A DNA stretch of 15,938 bases from Aquimonas sp044344935 (GTDB lineage Bacteria; Pseudomonadota; Gammaproteobacteria; Xanthomonadales; Xanthomonadaceae): contig JBIJCA010000082.1 in the NCBI GenBank assembly GCA_044344935.1, forward strand, positions 1 through 15,938. The letters run 5' to 3'. The notes beneath the pieces are model-generated. The model was given only the letters and a program-made list of their open reading frames with translations, was not told the DNA's origin and ran no database searches. The position numbers were made by a program, and so were the translations under genes. This document shows positions 1-7,271 of this stretch, one piece after another. Each line of letters starts with the position of its first letter. Position 1 is the stretch's first letter.

Positions 1-148
1 CGGGGTGCTGCACGACCCCGTTGGGCTGATTGCCGCTGCTGCCGGTGACGCGCAGCAGGCCGAGATTGCCGGCGCAGGCGATGGGCGCGCTGGCCGCCAG
101 CGCCAGCAGGAGCAACAGGTGATGCGAGCGCGAAACGCGAATGAGCAT
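1..148 (-). CDS. Secreted protein, N-terminus only (cut by window edge)
   Basis: This is a partial gene: only the first 49 codons are inside the window and the rest lies beyond base 1. Translation from the ATG at 148 gives a basic start (MLIRVSRSHH), a leucine/alanine-rich hydrophobic core, and an Ala-x-Ala-like cleavage region (IACAG) near residue 26. That is a typical Sec signal peptide. The mature part begins NLGLLRVTGSSG. A GGAG Shine-Dalgarno sequence lies 8 bases upstream of the ATG, which supports this start. It follows the split beta-helix gene on the same strand after about 81 bases, so the two could be co-transcribed. Export is well supported, but too little is visible to name a family. 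Confidence 0.6.
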   Translation of the reverse strand, partial: MLIRVSRSHHLLLLLALAASAPIACAGNLGLLRVTGSSGNQPNGVVQHP

Positions 149-229
149 GGTGCTGACTCCGGGCCGCGGTGCGGCCCTCTGACCCTGCATGACGAGAAGC
201 CGCGCCGCCGCGTGTCAGCACCGAAGCTG

Positions 230-964
230 TCAACCTAAGCCGTCGAAACCGTCGCGGAACAGTCCACCCCCCGCGCAGTCCTCGATCTGCTCGGGCAGAA
301 TCAGCACGTTGAAGCGCGCGCCCAGCGGCAGCGCGCCGTTGTTCGAGAATAGCTGGTGGCGGCCGAGCGTGGGCAGGTACTCGACGTCGACGATCGAGCC
401 GGCCGCGCTGCCGTTGGCCAGCGGCATCACCTGGATCTGCGCGCAGGCCACGCCGTCGAGGCGCGGATGGCTGATCAGGCTGCCCGTGCTGCCGTTGCGG
501 TTGTCGGCGCGCACCTCGTGCACGAAGGCCTGCGGGCTCGGCAGCTGGGAATACAGATTCCAGCGCGTGCTGGTGACCAGGTTGCTGCCATCGGCGGTGA
601 TCAGGTTCCAGCGGTTGCCGACATACGACAGCACCACAGGGCCGGGGTGGAAGGGCGTGCCGAAGGGCGTGGCTTGCGTCGCCAGCAGGAATCGACCCGG
701 CTGGTCATTGATCGGGCTCCAGTCGATCACGCTGCTGCTGTCGAGCGTGTTGGTGCCGCTGGCCACGTGCTGGAACACCCCGTTGGTGCTGGTGCCGATC
801 GGCGCGAACAGGTTGAAGGCCACGTTCTGAGCCATGTTCTGGCCGCCGAGGTTGGTGATGAACCACTGGTCGAAGAAGCTCACGCCCACGGGCGCGTTGT
901 TGGTCACCGGGCCCGCGCCGAAGTTGCGGGTGAGGAAAATGCGTCGGCTGCTGTCGAGGTCAAG
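230..964 (-). pseudogene. C-terminal part of the split beta-helix protein: repeat domains and DGF tail
   Basis: This stretch continues, in the same frame, the gene at 965-2290 and is separated from it by one TAG codon. Nineteen codons follow the TAG before the first possible start, a GTG at 907, which has no Shine-Dalgarno sequence and would begin in mid-domain. From 907 the open frame is 225 residues. It holds copies of a short beta-rich repeat ending FNLFAP, WNLYSQ and FNVLIL, each preceded by a pattern like VGxSFFDQWFIT or VLSYVGNRWNLIT. From memory this resembles the repeat catalogued as DUF7452. The last residues, CAGGGLFRDGFDGLG, match the Cys-containing F-x-DGF tail I associate with exported Xanthomonadales proteins. 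It most likely encodes the lost C-terminus of a surface or secreted protein. An independent gene or stop readthrough are the alternatives. If annotated alone, the CDS would be 230-907. Confidence 0.65.
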
Positions 965-967
965 CTA
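965..967 (-). other. In-frame TAG interrupting the beta-helix/repeat protein
   Basis: On the minus strand the codons read GTC GAC ACC TAG CTT GAC CTC. The upstream 458-codon open frame and the downstream 225-codon frame are in the same phase, with no other stop in the 19 codons between. Residues on both sides (FPIVDT before, then LDLDSSRRIFLTRNFG) line up with the next repeat (SSVIDWSPINDQPGRFLLAT). The stop therefore falls inside a domain rather than at a domain border. One base change, for example from TCG (Ser), would explain it. Confidence 0.75.
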
Positions 968-2290
968 GGTGTCGACGATCGGGAACTGCGGGCTCACCGC
1001 GGCCGTCGGCTTCTGCCGCAACAGGGCGCGATGTCCGAACTCGAAGGCGCCGATGTCGATCGCGTTGACCAGCCGGCGCAGGCCGTCGGCATCGTGGCTT
1101 TGCAGCGCAGCGGGCACGCGCAGCAGGGCAAAGCCGTTGCCGGCATTGCGCGCGGGCGAGCTGGCCGTCAGCCGCGGCGCCAGCATCGAGCGCAGCTGCG
1201 GATCGACGCTCAGATCGTTGGCGCCTGCGGTGTGCAGGCCGGCAGGATTGTTCTGCCACTTCAAATTCCAGTCCACGGTGGCGTTGCCGCCCGCACTGGG
1301 CGTGTTCTGGAGGCCGAAGCGGGTATTGGCGATCAGGTTGTTGAAGATGCCGCCGGTCACCTGCCCGACCGGCGTGCCGCCCGTGCCGCCCCAACGGCTG
1401 ATCACGAGACCGTTGCCGAAGACGATCGTGTTGTTGATCGCCTCCAGCTCGATGCTGCCGTTGTTGGTGATGACATCGAGGCCGCCGCCGATGAAGTTGC
1501 CGCCACCGATCAGGGCATTGCTGATCACGTCCGCCCTCAGCGTGGACGCCGTGCCGCTGAAGCGGCCCTCGCTGATCCGCAGCGCGCGACCGAAGGCGCC
1601 CTGGATTTCGTTGGCGTGGACGATCACGTCAGCGCTGGCGCCACCGGCCACGTCGATGAATACGCCTTGGCCCTGGCCGGCCGCCGCAGCGCGGATGCGA
1701 TTGTGGCGCAGCTCGAACAGCGCGCGCCGGCTGGCGCCGAACAGCGCCAGCTCGATGCCCGCGTCGAAGCTGCCGGGCGCGACCAGCTCAAGATCGTTGT
1801 TCTCGATCCGCACCTCGTGCACGAATTTCCCGGTGCTGCTGGCGAGCAGGTTGACGCGGATTGCGCCCTGCGCTGCGCCGCGGCTCGCGCGCATCCGCAG
1901 CCCCGACAGCAGGATGTTGGCCGCGCCGGTGGCGAAGTGGTCGATCTGGATGCGAGCGTCGCTTAGGCCCAGATCCTGCAGCCGCAACGTCAAGTCGCTG
2001 CCGCCGCTCGTGTTCACGCTGATCCCGCGGCCGGCCGCGAACTCCGTGCGCGAGGCGCTGCGCCCGCGCAGTGTCAGGCTGCGGACAATGCTGATGTTCT
2101 CGTCGATTGCCGCGGTCGGCACCAGATCCACGGTGGCATCGACAGGCGCGCTGTCGATGCAGGCCTGCAGAGTGCCGGCGCAGGCGCCCGTGCCGGGCCA
2201 GCCGAGGACGAGGGAGCCGGCCCGGGCGGCATCAGGGCCGCCGACTGCGAGGCCGAGCGCGAAGAGGACAAGCAAACGCGAGATGGACAT
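965..2290 (-). CDS. Secreted right-handed beta-helix protein with choice-of-anchor Q-like end (N-terminal part of a split gene)
   Basis: The frame gives 441 residues from the ATG at 2290. This start is preferred to an ATG 17 codons upstream because it has GGGAG about 9 bases before it and opens directly with a signal peptide (MSISRLLVLFALGLAVGG, predicted cleavage after AARA near residue 24). The mature start has the CAGTLQACIDSAP pattern seen in CSLREAI-type beta-helix proteins. Residues of about 50-390 are short strands rich in N, G, I and V (for example ALIGGGNFIGGG and NNTIVFGNG), typical of a right-handed parallel beta-helix. Near residue 412, after the pattern DADGLRR, comes DIGAFEFGH, the hallmark of the choice-of-anchor Q domain. 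The frame stops at TAG 965-967 soon after, inside what looks like the first of three C-terminal repeats. The likely role is an extracellular or surface protein; its ligand is unknown. The product may be truncated. Confidence 0.8.
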   Translation of the reverse strand: MSISRLLVLFALGLAVGGPDAARAGSLVLGWPGTGACAGTLQACIDSAPVDATVDLVPTAAIDENISIVRSLTLRGRSASRTEFAAGRGISVNTSGGSDLTLRLQDLGLSDARIQIDHFATGAANILLSGLRMRASRGAAQGAIRVNLLASSTGKFVHEVRIENNDLELVAPGSFDAGIELALFGASRRALFELRHNRIRAAAAGQGQGVFIDVAGGASADVIVHANEIQGAFGRALRISEGRFSGTASTLRADVISNALIGGGNFIGGGLDVITNNGSIELEAINNTIVFGNGLVISRWGGTGGTPVGQVTGGIFNNLIANTRFGLQNTPSAGGNATVDWNLKWQNNPAGLHTAGANDLSVDPQLRSMLAPRLTASSPARNAGNGFALLRVPAALQSHDADGLRRLVNAIDIGAFEFGHRALLRQKPTAAVSPQFPIVDT

Positions 2291-2386
2291 GTGGGCAACT
2301 CCCGTAGGGCCTGGAATGCGGTCAGCGTGCAGCTGACCCATTTCCCACCTTTACGCAGTTGCGCCCCGCCAGCGGACAGGCCGGCT

Positions 2387-2569
2387 CTACTCGCGATCGA
2401 CCTCGAGGTCGCCCAGATCCCCTTCGTCATCCAGCCGCAGGCTCAGGCTGATCGGCCGGCAGCAGACCGGGCAGTCCTCGGTGTACTCGGACTCGCCGTA
2501 GGACAGATCGACGAAGGCATCGAAGCCCTCGCCGCACCAGGGGCAGTGGATATGACGTTCGGTGAGCAT
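2387..2569 (-). CDS. CPXCG motif-containing cysteine-rich zinc-ribbon protein
   Basis: This is a 60-residue protein starting MLTERHIHCPWCGEGF. Cysteines are at 9 and 12 (CPWC) and at 33, 36 and 37 (CPVCC). These two CPxC knuckles make a small zinc ribbon and match the CPXCG protein family, widespread in gammaproteobacteria and of unknown function. The tail is acidic (RLDDEGDLGDLEVDRE). The frame stays open for 46 codons upstream, but that part crosses a repetitive GGGATT element and does not look coding, so the ATG at 2569 is chosen. Family members start at this point. There is no strong Shine-Dalgarno sequence, only an A-rich AAAAGA just before the ATG. It lies downstream of hemW on the same strand, 156 bases away. 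The product is cytoplasmic and probably metal-binding; its role is unknown. Confidence 0.85.
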   Translation of the reverse strand: MLTERHIHCPWCGEGFDAFVDLSYGESEYTEDCPVCCRPISLSLRLDDEGDLGDLEVDRE

Positions 2570-2593
2570 TCTTTTGGCGCGCCTGCGGCGCGC

Positions 2594-2711
2594 GGGATTC
2601 GGGATTGGGAAATTGGGATTGAAACAGCGATCGTGTCGCGCGGCGATGAGCAAGCCATCGCCTCGGACTGGGCGGTTCGCGGGCTCTTGCGAATCCCCAA
2701 TCCCCAATCCC
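2594..2711. repeat. GGGATT-type inverted repeat between hemW and the CPXCG gene
   Basis: The left arm at 2594-2609 (GGGATTCGGGATTGGG) is complementary at 15 of 16 positions to the right arm at 2696-2711, with 86 bases between. Both arms run on into further GGGATT-like units (AATTGGGATT to the right of the left arm, GAATCC at the inner end of the right arm). Inside the loop there is a perfect 7-bp hairpin, GGCGATG at 2642-2648 with CATCGCC at 2656-2662. I associate such GGGATT-rich extragenic repeats with Xanthomonadaceae. The transcript could fold into a long imperfect stem between the two genes. Confidence 0.7.
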
Positions 2712-2725
2712 AGCTCTTCCCGGCC

Positions 2726-3877
2726 TCAAGCCAGGAAAAGCCCGATCAGATCATTCTGGAACTGCTGTCCCAGCGCCGAGGCGCGGAAGCGCTCGCCGTC
2801 GGTGTCCAGCCAGCCGCGCGCCTGCGCTTGTGCGAACGCCTGATCGAGCGCGCTGCGCGGAAGGCCGGTGCGGGCTTCGAAAGTGGACAGCGTGCTGCCT
2901 TCGAGCAGGCGCAGCGCGTTCAACATGAACTCGAAGGGCAGGTCGGCGGCGGGCAGGCGCTGCTCGCCGCCGATGCGTAGAGGCCCGGCGGCGGCGTCCA
3001 GATAGGCCTGCGGGTGCTTCAGTTTCCAGCGCCGCAGGATGGCGTCTTCGGCCGGCAGAGTGATCTTGCCGTGGGCGCCGGCGCCGATGCCGAGGTAGTC
3101 GCCGAACTGCCAGTAGTTGAGGTTGTGCTGGCTGCGTCGGCCGGGCCTCGCGTAGGCCGAGATCTCGTACTGCGCGTAGCCGGCCTCAGCGAGACGCTGC
3201 TGGCAGGCCGCCTGCATGTCCCAGGCGCTGTCCTCGTCGGGCAGACCGGCAGGCGGCCGGGCCGCGAACACGGTGTTCGGCTCCAGCGTCAGGTGATAGT
3301 GGCTCAGGTGTTCGGGAGCCAGTTCGATCGCCTGCTCCAGATCCGCCAGTGCACCGGCCGTCGTTTGACCCGGCAGGGCATACATCAGGTCGAGGTTGAT
3401 ATTGTCGAAGCCGGCGGCGCGGGCCAGGGCGAAGGCGCGTTTGGCCTGGCCGCCGTCGTGGATGCGGCCGAGCACCGCCAGGCGCGCATCGTCGAAGCTC
3501 TGCACGCCGAAGCTGATCCGGTTCACACCGGCCGCGCGGTAGGCCTCGAAACGGTCGAACTCGGCGGTGCCGGGGTTGGTCTCCAGCGTCACTTCCAGCC
3601 CCGGCATCAGCCGCAGGCGCGCGCCGACGCCTGCGAGAATCTCGCCGATCGCCGCGCCGGGAAACAGGCTGGGCGTGCCGCCGCCGAAGAACACGCTCGA
3701 CACCGGCCGCCCCCAGACCTGCGGCAGTTCCTGGTCGAGGTCCGCCAGCAGCGCCTGCACGTAGGCCTCGACCGGTAGCGTCTCGGGCGCGCGGTGCGAG
3801 TTGAAGTCGCAGTAGGGGCACTTCCTCACGCACCAGGGGATGTGCACGTAGAGCGCGAGCGGCGGCAGGCTGAGCAC
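2726..3877 (-). CDS. hemW: HemW, radical SAM heme chaperone
   Basis: HemW is the coproporphyrinogen-III-oxidase-like radical SAM protein that binds heme and delivers it to acceptors such as respiratory enzymes; it lacks HemN oxidase activity. With the GTG start at 3877 it has 383 residues, close to the E. coli protein (378). The N-terminus LSLPPLALYVHIPW is followed by the 4Fe-4S motif C16-x3-C20-x2-C23 and then DFNSH, which is the HemW version rather than the HemN CxC version. Further family blocks are GGGTPS (65-70), SFGVQSFDD, DLMYALPGQT, LSHYHLTLEPNT and NLNYWQFGDYLGIGAGAHGK, with the HemN C-terminal domain at the end. The start is uncertain: a GTG at 3889 is also possible, neither has a clear Shine-Dalgarno sequence, and the frame stays open to an ATG at 4114. 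That longer form would add low-complexity Arg/Pro residues and overlap the divergent gene. Confidence 0.93.
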   Translation of the reverse strand: MLSLPPLALYVHIPWCVRKCPYCDFNSHRAPETLPVEAYVQALLADLDQELPQVWGRPVSSVFFGGGTPSLFPGAAIGEILAGVGARLRLMPGLEVTLETNPGTAEFDRFEAYRAAGVNRISFGVQSFDDARLAVLGRIHDGGQAKRAFALARAAGFDNINLDLMYALPGQTTAGALADLEQAIELAPEHLSHYHLTLEPNTVFAARPPAGLPDEDSAWDMQAACQQRLAEAGYAQYEISAYARPGRRSQHNLNYWQFGDYLGIGAGAHGKITLPAEDAILRRWKLKHPQAYLDAAAGPLRIGGEQRLPAADLPFEFMLNALRLLEGSTLSTFEARTGLPRSALDQAFAQAQARGWLDTDGERFRASALGQQFQNDLIGLFLA

Positions 3878-4104
3878 GGGTCGGGGCACGGCAGGGACGG
3901 GTCGCTCAGCATGCCAGTCGCGCGCCCTGCGTGACAGGCGCGGCGCCGTGGACGCCGGTGCAAGGGCAGACCTGCCGCGCCTGCCGTAGGATCGCGGTCG
4001 CGCGCTCCGGTCGAGGGACCGGAACTTGCAGGCGCGCTGTGTTGCGCCCAAGGCAGCGGCATTCAGGGCGAGCGGGGACGAGATCGCGAAAGGGGCCAGG
4101 GGCC

Positions 4105-6240
4105 GTGGAAGCAAGAACCGAACTGCGCTCAGGGCGCACGCTGGATCTACCGTCGCAGTTCGATGCCGGCACCTTGGGCCGCGGCGTCCTGCGCCTCTTC
4201 GCCCATTCGACCCGCACCGCGCTGGCCCTGCTCGATCCCGAGGGGCGACTGCTGTGGGCGAACCCGGCCTTTGATGGCCTCGGACTGTGCGCCAACGATG
4301 CCTGGCTCGGACGACCGCTGCTGGAAGTGCTTGTCCACGGCGCGCCTGCCGACGAGCCCGATGACACGGCTTTGCTGCGGATGGCCCTGCAGCAGCAGGC
4401 CGCCACCCACACCCTGTTCTCGGTGCGTACTCCGGACGGACGCCGGTTGTGGCTGGAGGCCGACCTGCAGCCGCTGCGCGAACGCGAGGCGGCCACGGTG
4501 GGATTCGCGCTGGTGCTGCATGACGTCAGCGCGCGCGTGCGCGAACGTCGACGCCTGCGTCGACTGATCGACTCCACCATCGCCGGCATCGTCGTGCAGG
4601 ACGCTGCCGGTCGCATCGTCGACTGCAATGTCGAAGCCGAGCGCCTGCTGGGACGCAGCCGCGCGCAGCTGCTGTCGACCAGTTCAGAGGGCGGCGACTG
4701 GGACGCGGTGCATGAAGACGGTAGCCCCTATCCCGGCGCCGAGCACCCCGGCATGCGCGTGCTGCGCGATGGCGCGCCCGTGCGCGGTGACGTGATGGGC
4801 ATCCGCCTGCCCACCGGCGAACGCCGCTGGATCGAGGTCAACACCGAGCTGATGACCGACCACGACAGCGGCGAGCGCTCGGTGGTCAACAGCTTCATCA
4901 ACCTGACCGCGCAGAAGGCGGTGCAGGCACAGATGCACGCCGAACGCGAGCGCCTGCTCGCCAGCCTCGAAAGCACCCGCGCCGGGGTCTGGGAATGGCA
5001 GCTCGATACCGGCGCTCTGCAGATCGATGCGCGTTGGGCCGAAATCCTCGGTGAGACCCTCGACAGCCTGCAGCCGCTCAGCATCCAGACCTTCCTTGAT
5101 CGCGCGCATCCCGACGACCTGGCCCGTTCGCAGCGTCTGTCGGAGGCGCACTTCGAAGGCAGCAGCCCGCACTACGAGTGCGAGCTGCGCCTGCGCCATC
5201 GCGAAGGGCATTGGGTGTGGGTGCTGGCGCGCGGCCGGGTGGCCCTGCGTGATGCGGTTGGACAGCCGCAGCGGGTCTATGGAACCCACACCGAAATCAG
5301 CCAGCGCAAGCGCACCGAGGACGAACTGGCGCGGACCCAGGTGCTGCTGCAGGGCCTGTTCGAGCGCTCGCCGCTCGGGGTGGCACTCAACGATCTGGTC
5401 GACGGGCGATTTCTCGACGGCAATGCGGCGCTGCTGCGCATGCTGGGCTACCGCCGCGAACAGCTGCTGGCCAGCAGCTACTGGGAGATCACCCCGCGCG
5501 ACTACGCCGAGGCCGAGGCCGAGCAGCTGCGCTGCCTGATGCAGACCGGCGCATACGGGCCCTACGAGAAGGAGTACGTCGACGCCAGCGGCCGGCGGCT
5601 GCCTGTGCTGCTCTCGGGCATCCGCATCACCCAGCCCGACGGCAGCGAACACATCTGGTCGGTGGTGCAGGATCTGTCGGAACGCCGCCAGTTCGAACAG
5701 CAGCTGCAGCGCGCGGCGCTGACCGACGAGCTCACCGGCTTGCCCAACCGCGCACTGCTTCTGCAGAGGCTGTTGCAGGTGCTGCGCGAGGTGCGCACCG
5801 GCGGGTTGCCCGGTGCTGCCCTGCTGTTCGTCGACTTCGATCGCTTCAAGCAGATCAACGACCGCCATGGCCACGATGCAGGCGATGAGCTGCTGCGCAA
5901 GGCGGCGATGCGCATGCGCGCGGCATTGCGCGCCGACGACGTCGGCCTGCAGGGCCCACACGGCAATGTGGTGGCCCGCTTCGGCGGCGACGAGTTCGTG
6001 ATGCTGCTGGCCGATGTCCATGACGAAGCGTCCGCCTGCCACGTCGCGCGCCGCTTGATCGAGACGGTGGCGCCCCCGTATCGACTGGGTGGCGTGGACA
6101 TCGAGCTGGGCGTCAGCGTTGGCGTGGTCCTGCTCGATCCGGCTGCGGACAGCGCCGATGAGATCCTGCGCCGTGCCGACCAGGCCATGTATCGCGCCAA
6201 GAACGCCGGCGGCGGGCGCGTGGAAGTCTGCCGCCGGTAG
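4105..6240 (+). CDS. Diguanylate cyclase with four PAS domains
   Basis: This is predicted to make c-di-GMP from two GTP. With the GTG start at 4105 (AAGGGG 9 bases upstream) it has 711 residues. Earlier starts such as the ATG at 3931 add only an Arg-rich segment that does not look like protein. No signal peptide or membrane helix is seen, so it is cytoplasmic. Four PAS-type sensor modules follow in order: about 20-150 (ALALLDPEGRLLWANPAF), 153-277 (GIVVQDAAGRIVDCNVEAERL), 278-408 (GVWEWQLDTGAL, a PAS_3-like fold) and 409-535 (PLGVALNDLVDGRFLDGNAAL). The GGDEF domain spans 536-711, with DELTGLPNR, DFDRFKQINDRHGHDAGD and an intact active site ARFGGDEF (GGDEF at 627-631). There is no EAL domain. 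An RxxD motif (R609-D612) lies 14 residues before GGDEF instead of the usual 5. The signal sensed cannot be told. It is transcribed away from hemW and ends 14 bases from the hydrolase gene, tail to tail. Confidence 0.92.
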   Translation: MEARTELRSGRTLDLPSQFDAGTLGRGVLRLFAHSTRTALALLDPEGRLLWANPAFDGLGLCANDAWLGRPLLEVLVHGAPADEPDDTALLRMALQQQAATHTLFSVRTPDGRRLWLEADLQPLREREAATVGFALVLHDVSARVRERRRLRRLIDSTIAGIVVQDAAGRIVDCNVEAERLLGRSRAQLLSTSSEGGDWDAVHEDGSPYPGAEHPGMRVLRDGAPVRGDVMGIRLPTGERRWIEVNTELMTDHDSGERSVVNSFINLTAQKAVQAQMHAERERLLASLESTRAGVWEWQLDTGALQIDARWAEILGETLDSLQPLSIQTFLDRAHPDDLARSQRLSEAHFEGSSPHYECELRLRHREGHWVWVLARGRVALRDAVGQPQRVYGTHTEISQRKRTEDELARTQVLLQGLFERSPLGVALNDLVDGRFLDGNAALLRMLGYRREQLLASSYWEITPRDYAEAEAEQLRCLMQTGAYGPYEKEYVDASGRRLPVLLSGIRITQPDGSEHIWSVVQDLSERRQFEQQLQRAALTDELTGLPNRALLLQRLLQVLREVRTGGLPGAALLFVDFDRFKQINDRHGHDAGDELLRKAAMRMRAALRADDVGLQGPHGNVVARFGGDEFVMLLADVHDEASACHVARRLIETVAPPYRLGGVDIELGVSVGVVLLDPAADSADEILRRADQAMYRAKNAGGGRVEVCRR

Positions 6241-6254
6241 GGCCGCCCGCGGCT

Positions 6255-7142
6255 TCAGCCGGCCAGCGGGTGCGCCGCGAGGAAGCCCTGCACCTCGGCA
6301 AGCACCTCGGTGCGCGCGTCTTCCAGCACGTAGTGACCGGCGTCGGCGAACTCGCGGGACTGCGCCTGCGGCAGCGCGCGCCGGAATTCGCGCAGGCAGG
6401 TGTGATCGAACACGAAGTCCTGCATGCCCCACAGCAGCAGGGCCGGGCGGTCGGCGAACTCGGGCAGGCGGCGGCCGATCTCGGTCACGGTGTTCCAGGC
6501 CGGGTCGCCCGCGCCCAGCGGGATGTCCTGCACGAAGCGCAGGGTGGCGATGCGGTTCGCCCAGCTGTCATAGGGCGCGGTGAAGGCGCGGCGCTCGGCC
6601 GCCGGCATCGATCGCTTCACCGCCAGTCGGGTGGCGCCGGCCGAGAACGCATTGAAACCGCGGATCAGCAGCGCGCCCAGCGACGAGTCACGGCCCAGCT
6701 TGAGCAGGCCGGGCAGGCGCTTGTCGGCCGGCATGCTGAAGCCGGCGGTGTTCAGCAGCACCAGCCGCACCACCCGCTGCGGATGCCGCAGCGCCCAGCC
6801 CAGCCCGATCAGGCCGCCCCAGTCGTGCAGCACCAGGGTCACCGGGCGCTCGGGCTCGATCGCCGCCAGCAGGCGATCGAGGTCATCGATCCGGCTGTCG
6901 AGCGTGTAGCGGTAGCGGCTGTCGTCGGGCTTGTCCGACAACCCCATGCCGATGTGGTCCGGCACGATGCAGCGGTGGCTGCCGCGCAGGGCCAGCACCA
7001 GATGGCGGTAGTAGTAGGACCAGGTCGGATTGCCATGGACCATCACCACGGCGGGGCCCTGGCCCTCGTCGAGGTAGCTCATCTGGAGGCCGTCGCCGCG
7101 GTCGAATCGACGCGGCTCGAACGGGTAGTCGGGAAGGTTCAA
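6255..7142 (-). CDS. Alpha/beta hydrolase, OleB / haloalkane dehalogenase-like
   Basis: This is a 295-residue cytoplasmic hydrolase. Visible residues are the oxyanion/halide motif HGNPTWS (36-42), the nucleophile elbow HDWGG with Asp107 followed by Trp108, a probable catalytic acid in WGMQDFVFD (Asp242), and the base His270 in GHYVLED. Asp as nucleophile followed by Trp marks the haloalkane dehalogenase group. The patterns PDHIGMGLSDKPDD, WGMxDFVFD and AGHYVLED recall OleB, the beta-lactone decarboxylase of long-chain olefin synthesis in Xanthomonas. No oleA, oleC or oleD lies next to it here, so no symbol is given. The start is TTG at 7142: a stop (TAG, 7170-7172) bounds the frame upstream, no ATG or GTG lies between, and the first internal ATG (codon 21) would remove the conserved YPFEPRRF start. 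The Shine-Dalgarno sequence is weak. It is divergent from the propeller cyclase and convergent with the PAS cyclase. Confidence 0.85.
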   Translation of the reverse strand: MNLPDYPFEPRRFDRGDGLQMSYLDEGQGPAVVMVHGNPTWSYYYRHLVLALRGSHRCIVPDHIGMGLSDKPDDSRYRYTLDSRIDDLDRLLAAIEPERPVTLVLHDWGGLIGLGWALRHPQRVVRLVLLNTAGFSMPADKRLPGLLKLGRDSSLGALLIRGFNAFSAGATRLAVKRSMPAAERRAFTAPYDSWANRIATLRFVQDIPLGAGDPAWNTVTEIGRRLPEFADRPALLLWGMQDFVFDHTCLREFRRALPQAQSREFADAGHYVLEDARTEVLAEVQGFLAAHPLAG

Positions 7143-7171
7143 GCGGGCGCGCCCAAGCCGAAAGGGCGCCT

Positions 7172-7177
7172 ATGGTA
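7172..7177 (-). promoter_or_regulatory. Possible -10 box of the OleB-like gene
   Basis: TACCAT on the minus strand lies 29 bases before the TTG start at 7142. It sits in the 11-mer GGCTACCATAG, which also occurs once at 15866-15876, 26 bases before the transposase ATG. No good TTGACA-like -35 box is visible at 16-18 bases. This is a pattern match only. Confidence 0.25.
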
Positions 7178-7271
7178 GCCGCCGCTGCCGGTGCTGACCC
7201 GCATCGGTGTGACGGCGGCCCCTGCAGCAGGCTCTGAGGCGCGGAATGGAAATTGCATCGGCGCGGCGAGC

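Noticed and set aside
356..1966. Plus-strand open frame of 536 codons opposite the beta-helix gene
   Set aside because: The minus strand carries a signal peptide, beta-helix pattern and conserved repeats. The plus-strand product is a low-complexity Ala/Arg/Val/Asp-rich shadow.
2368..2385. Hairpin after the CPXCG gene as a terminator
   Set aside because: The stem is six pairs including one G-U, without a T tract on the minus strand; too weak to call.
4684..6432. Minus-strand open frame of 582 codons opposite the PAS cyclase
   Set aside because: It overlaps the intact GGDEF and PAS coding frame and shows no recognisable domain.
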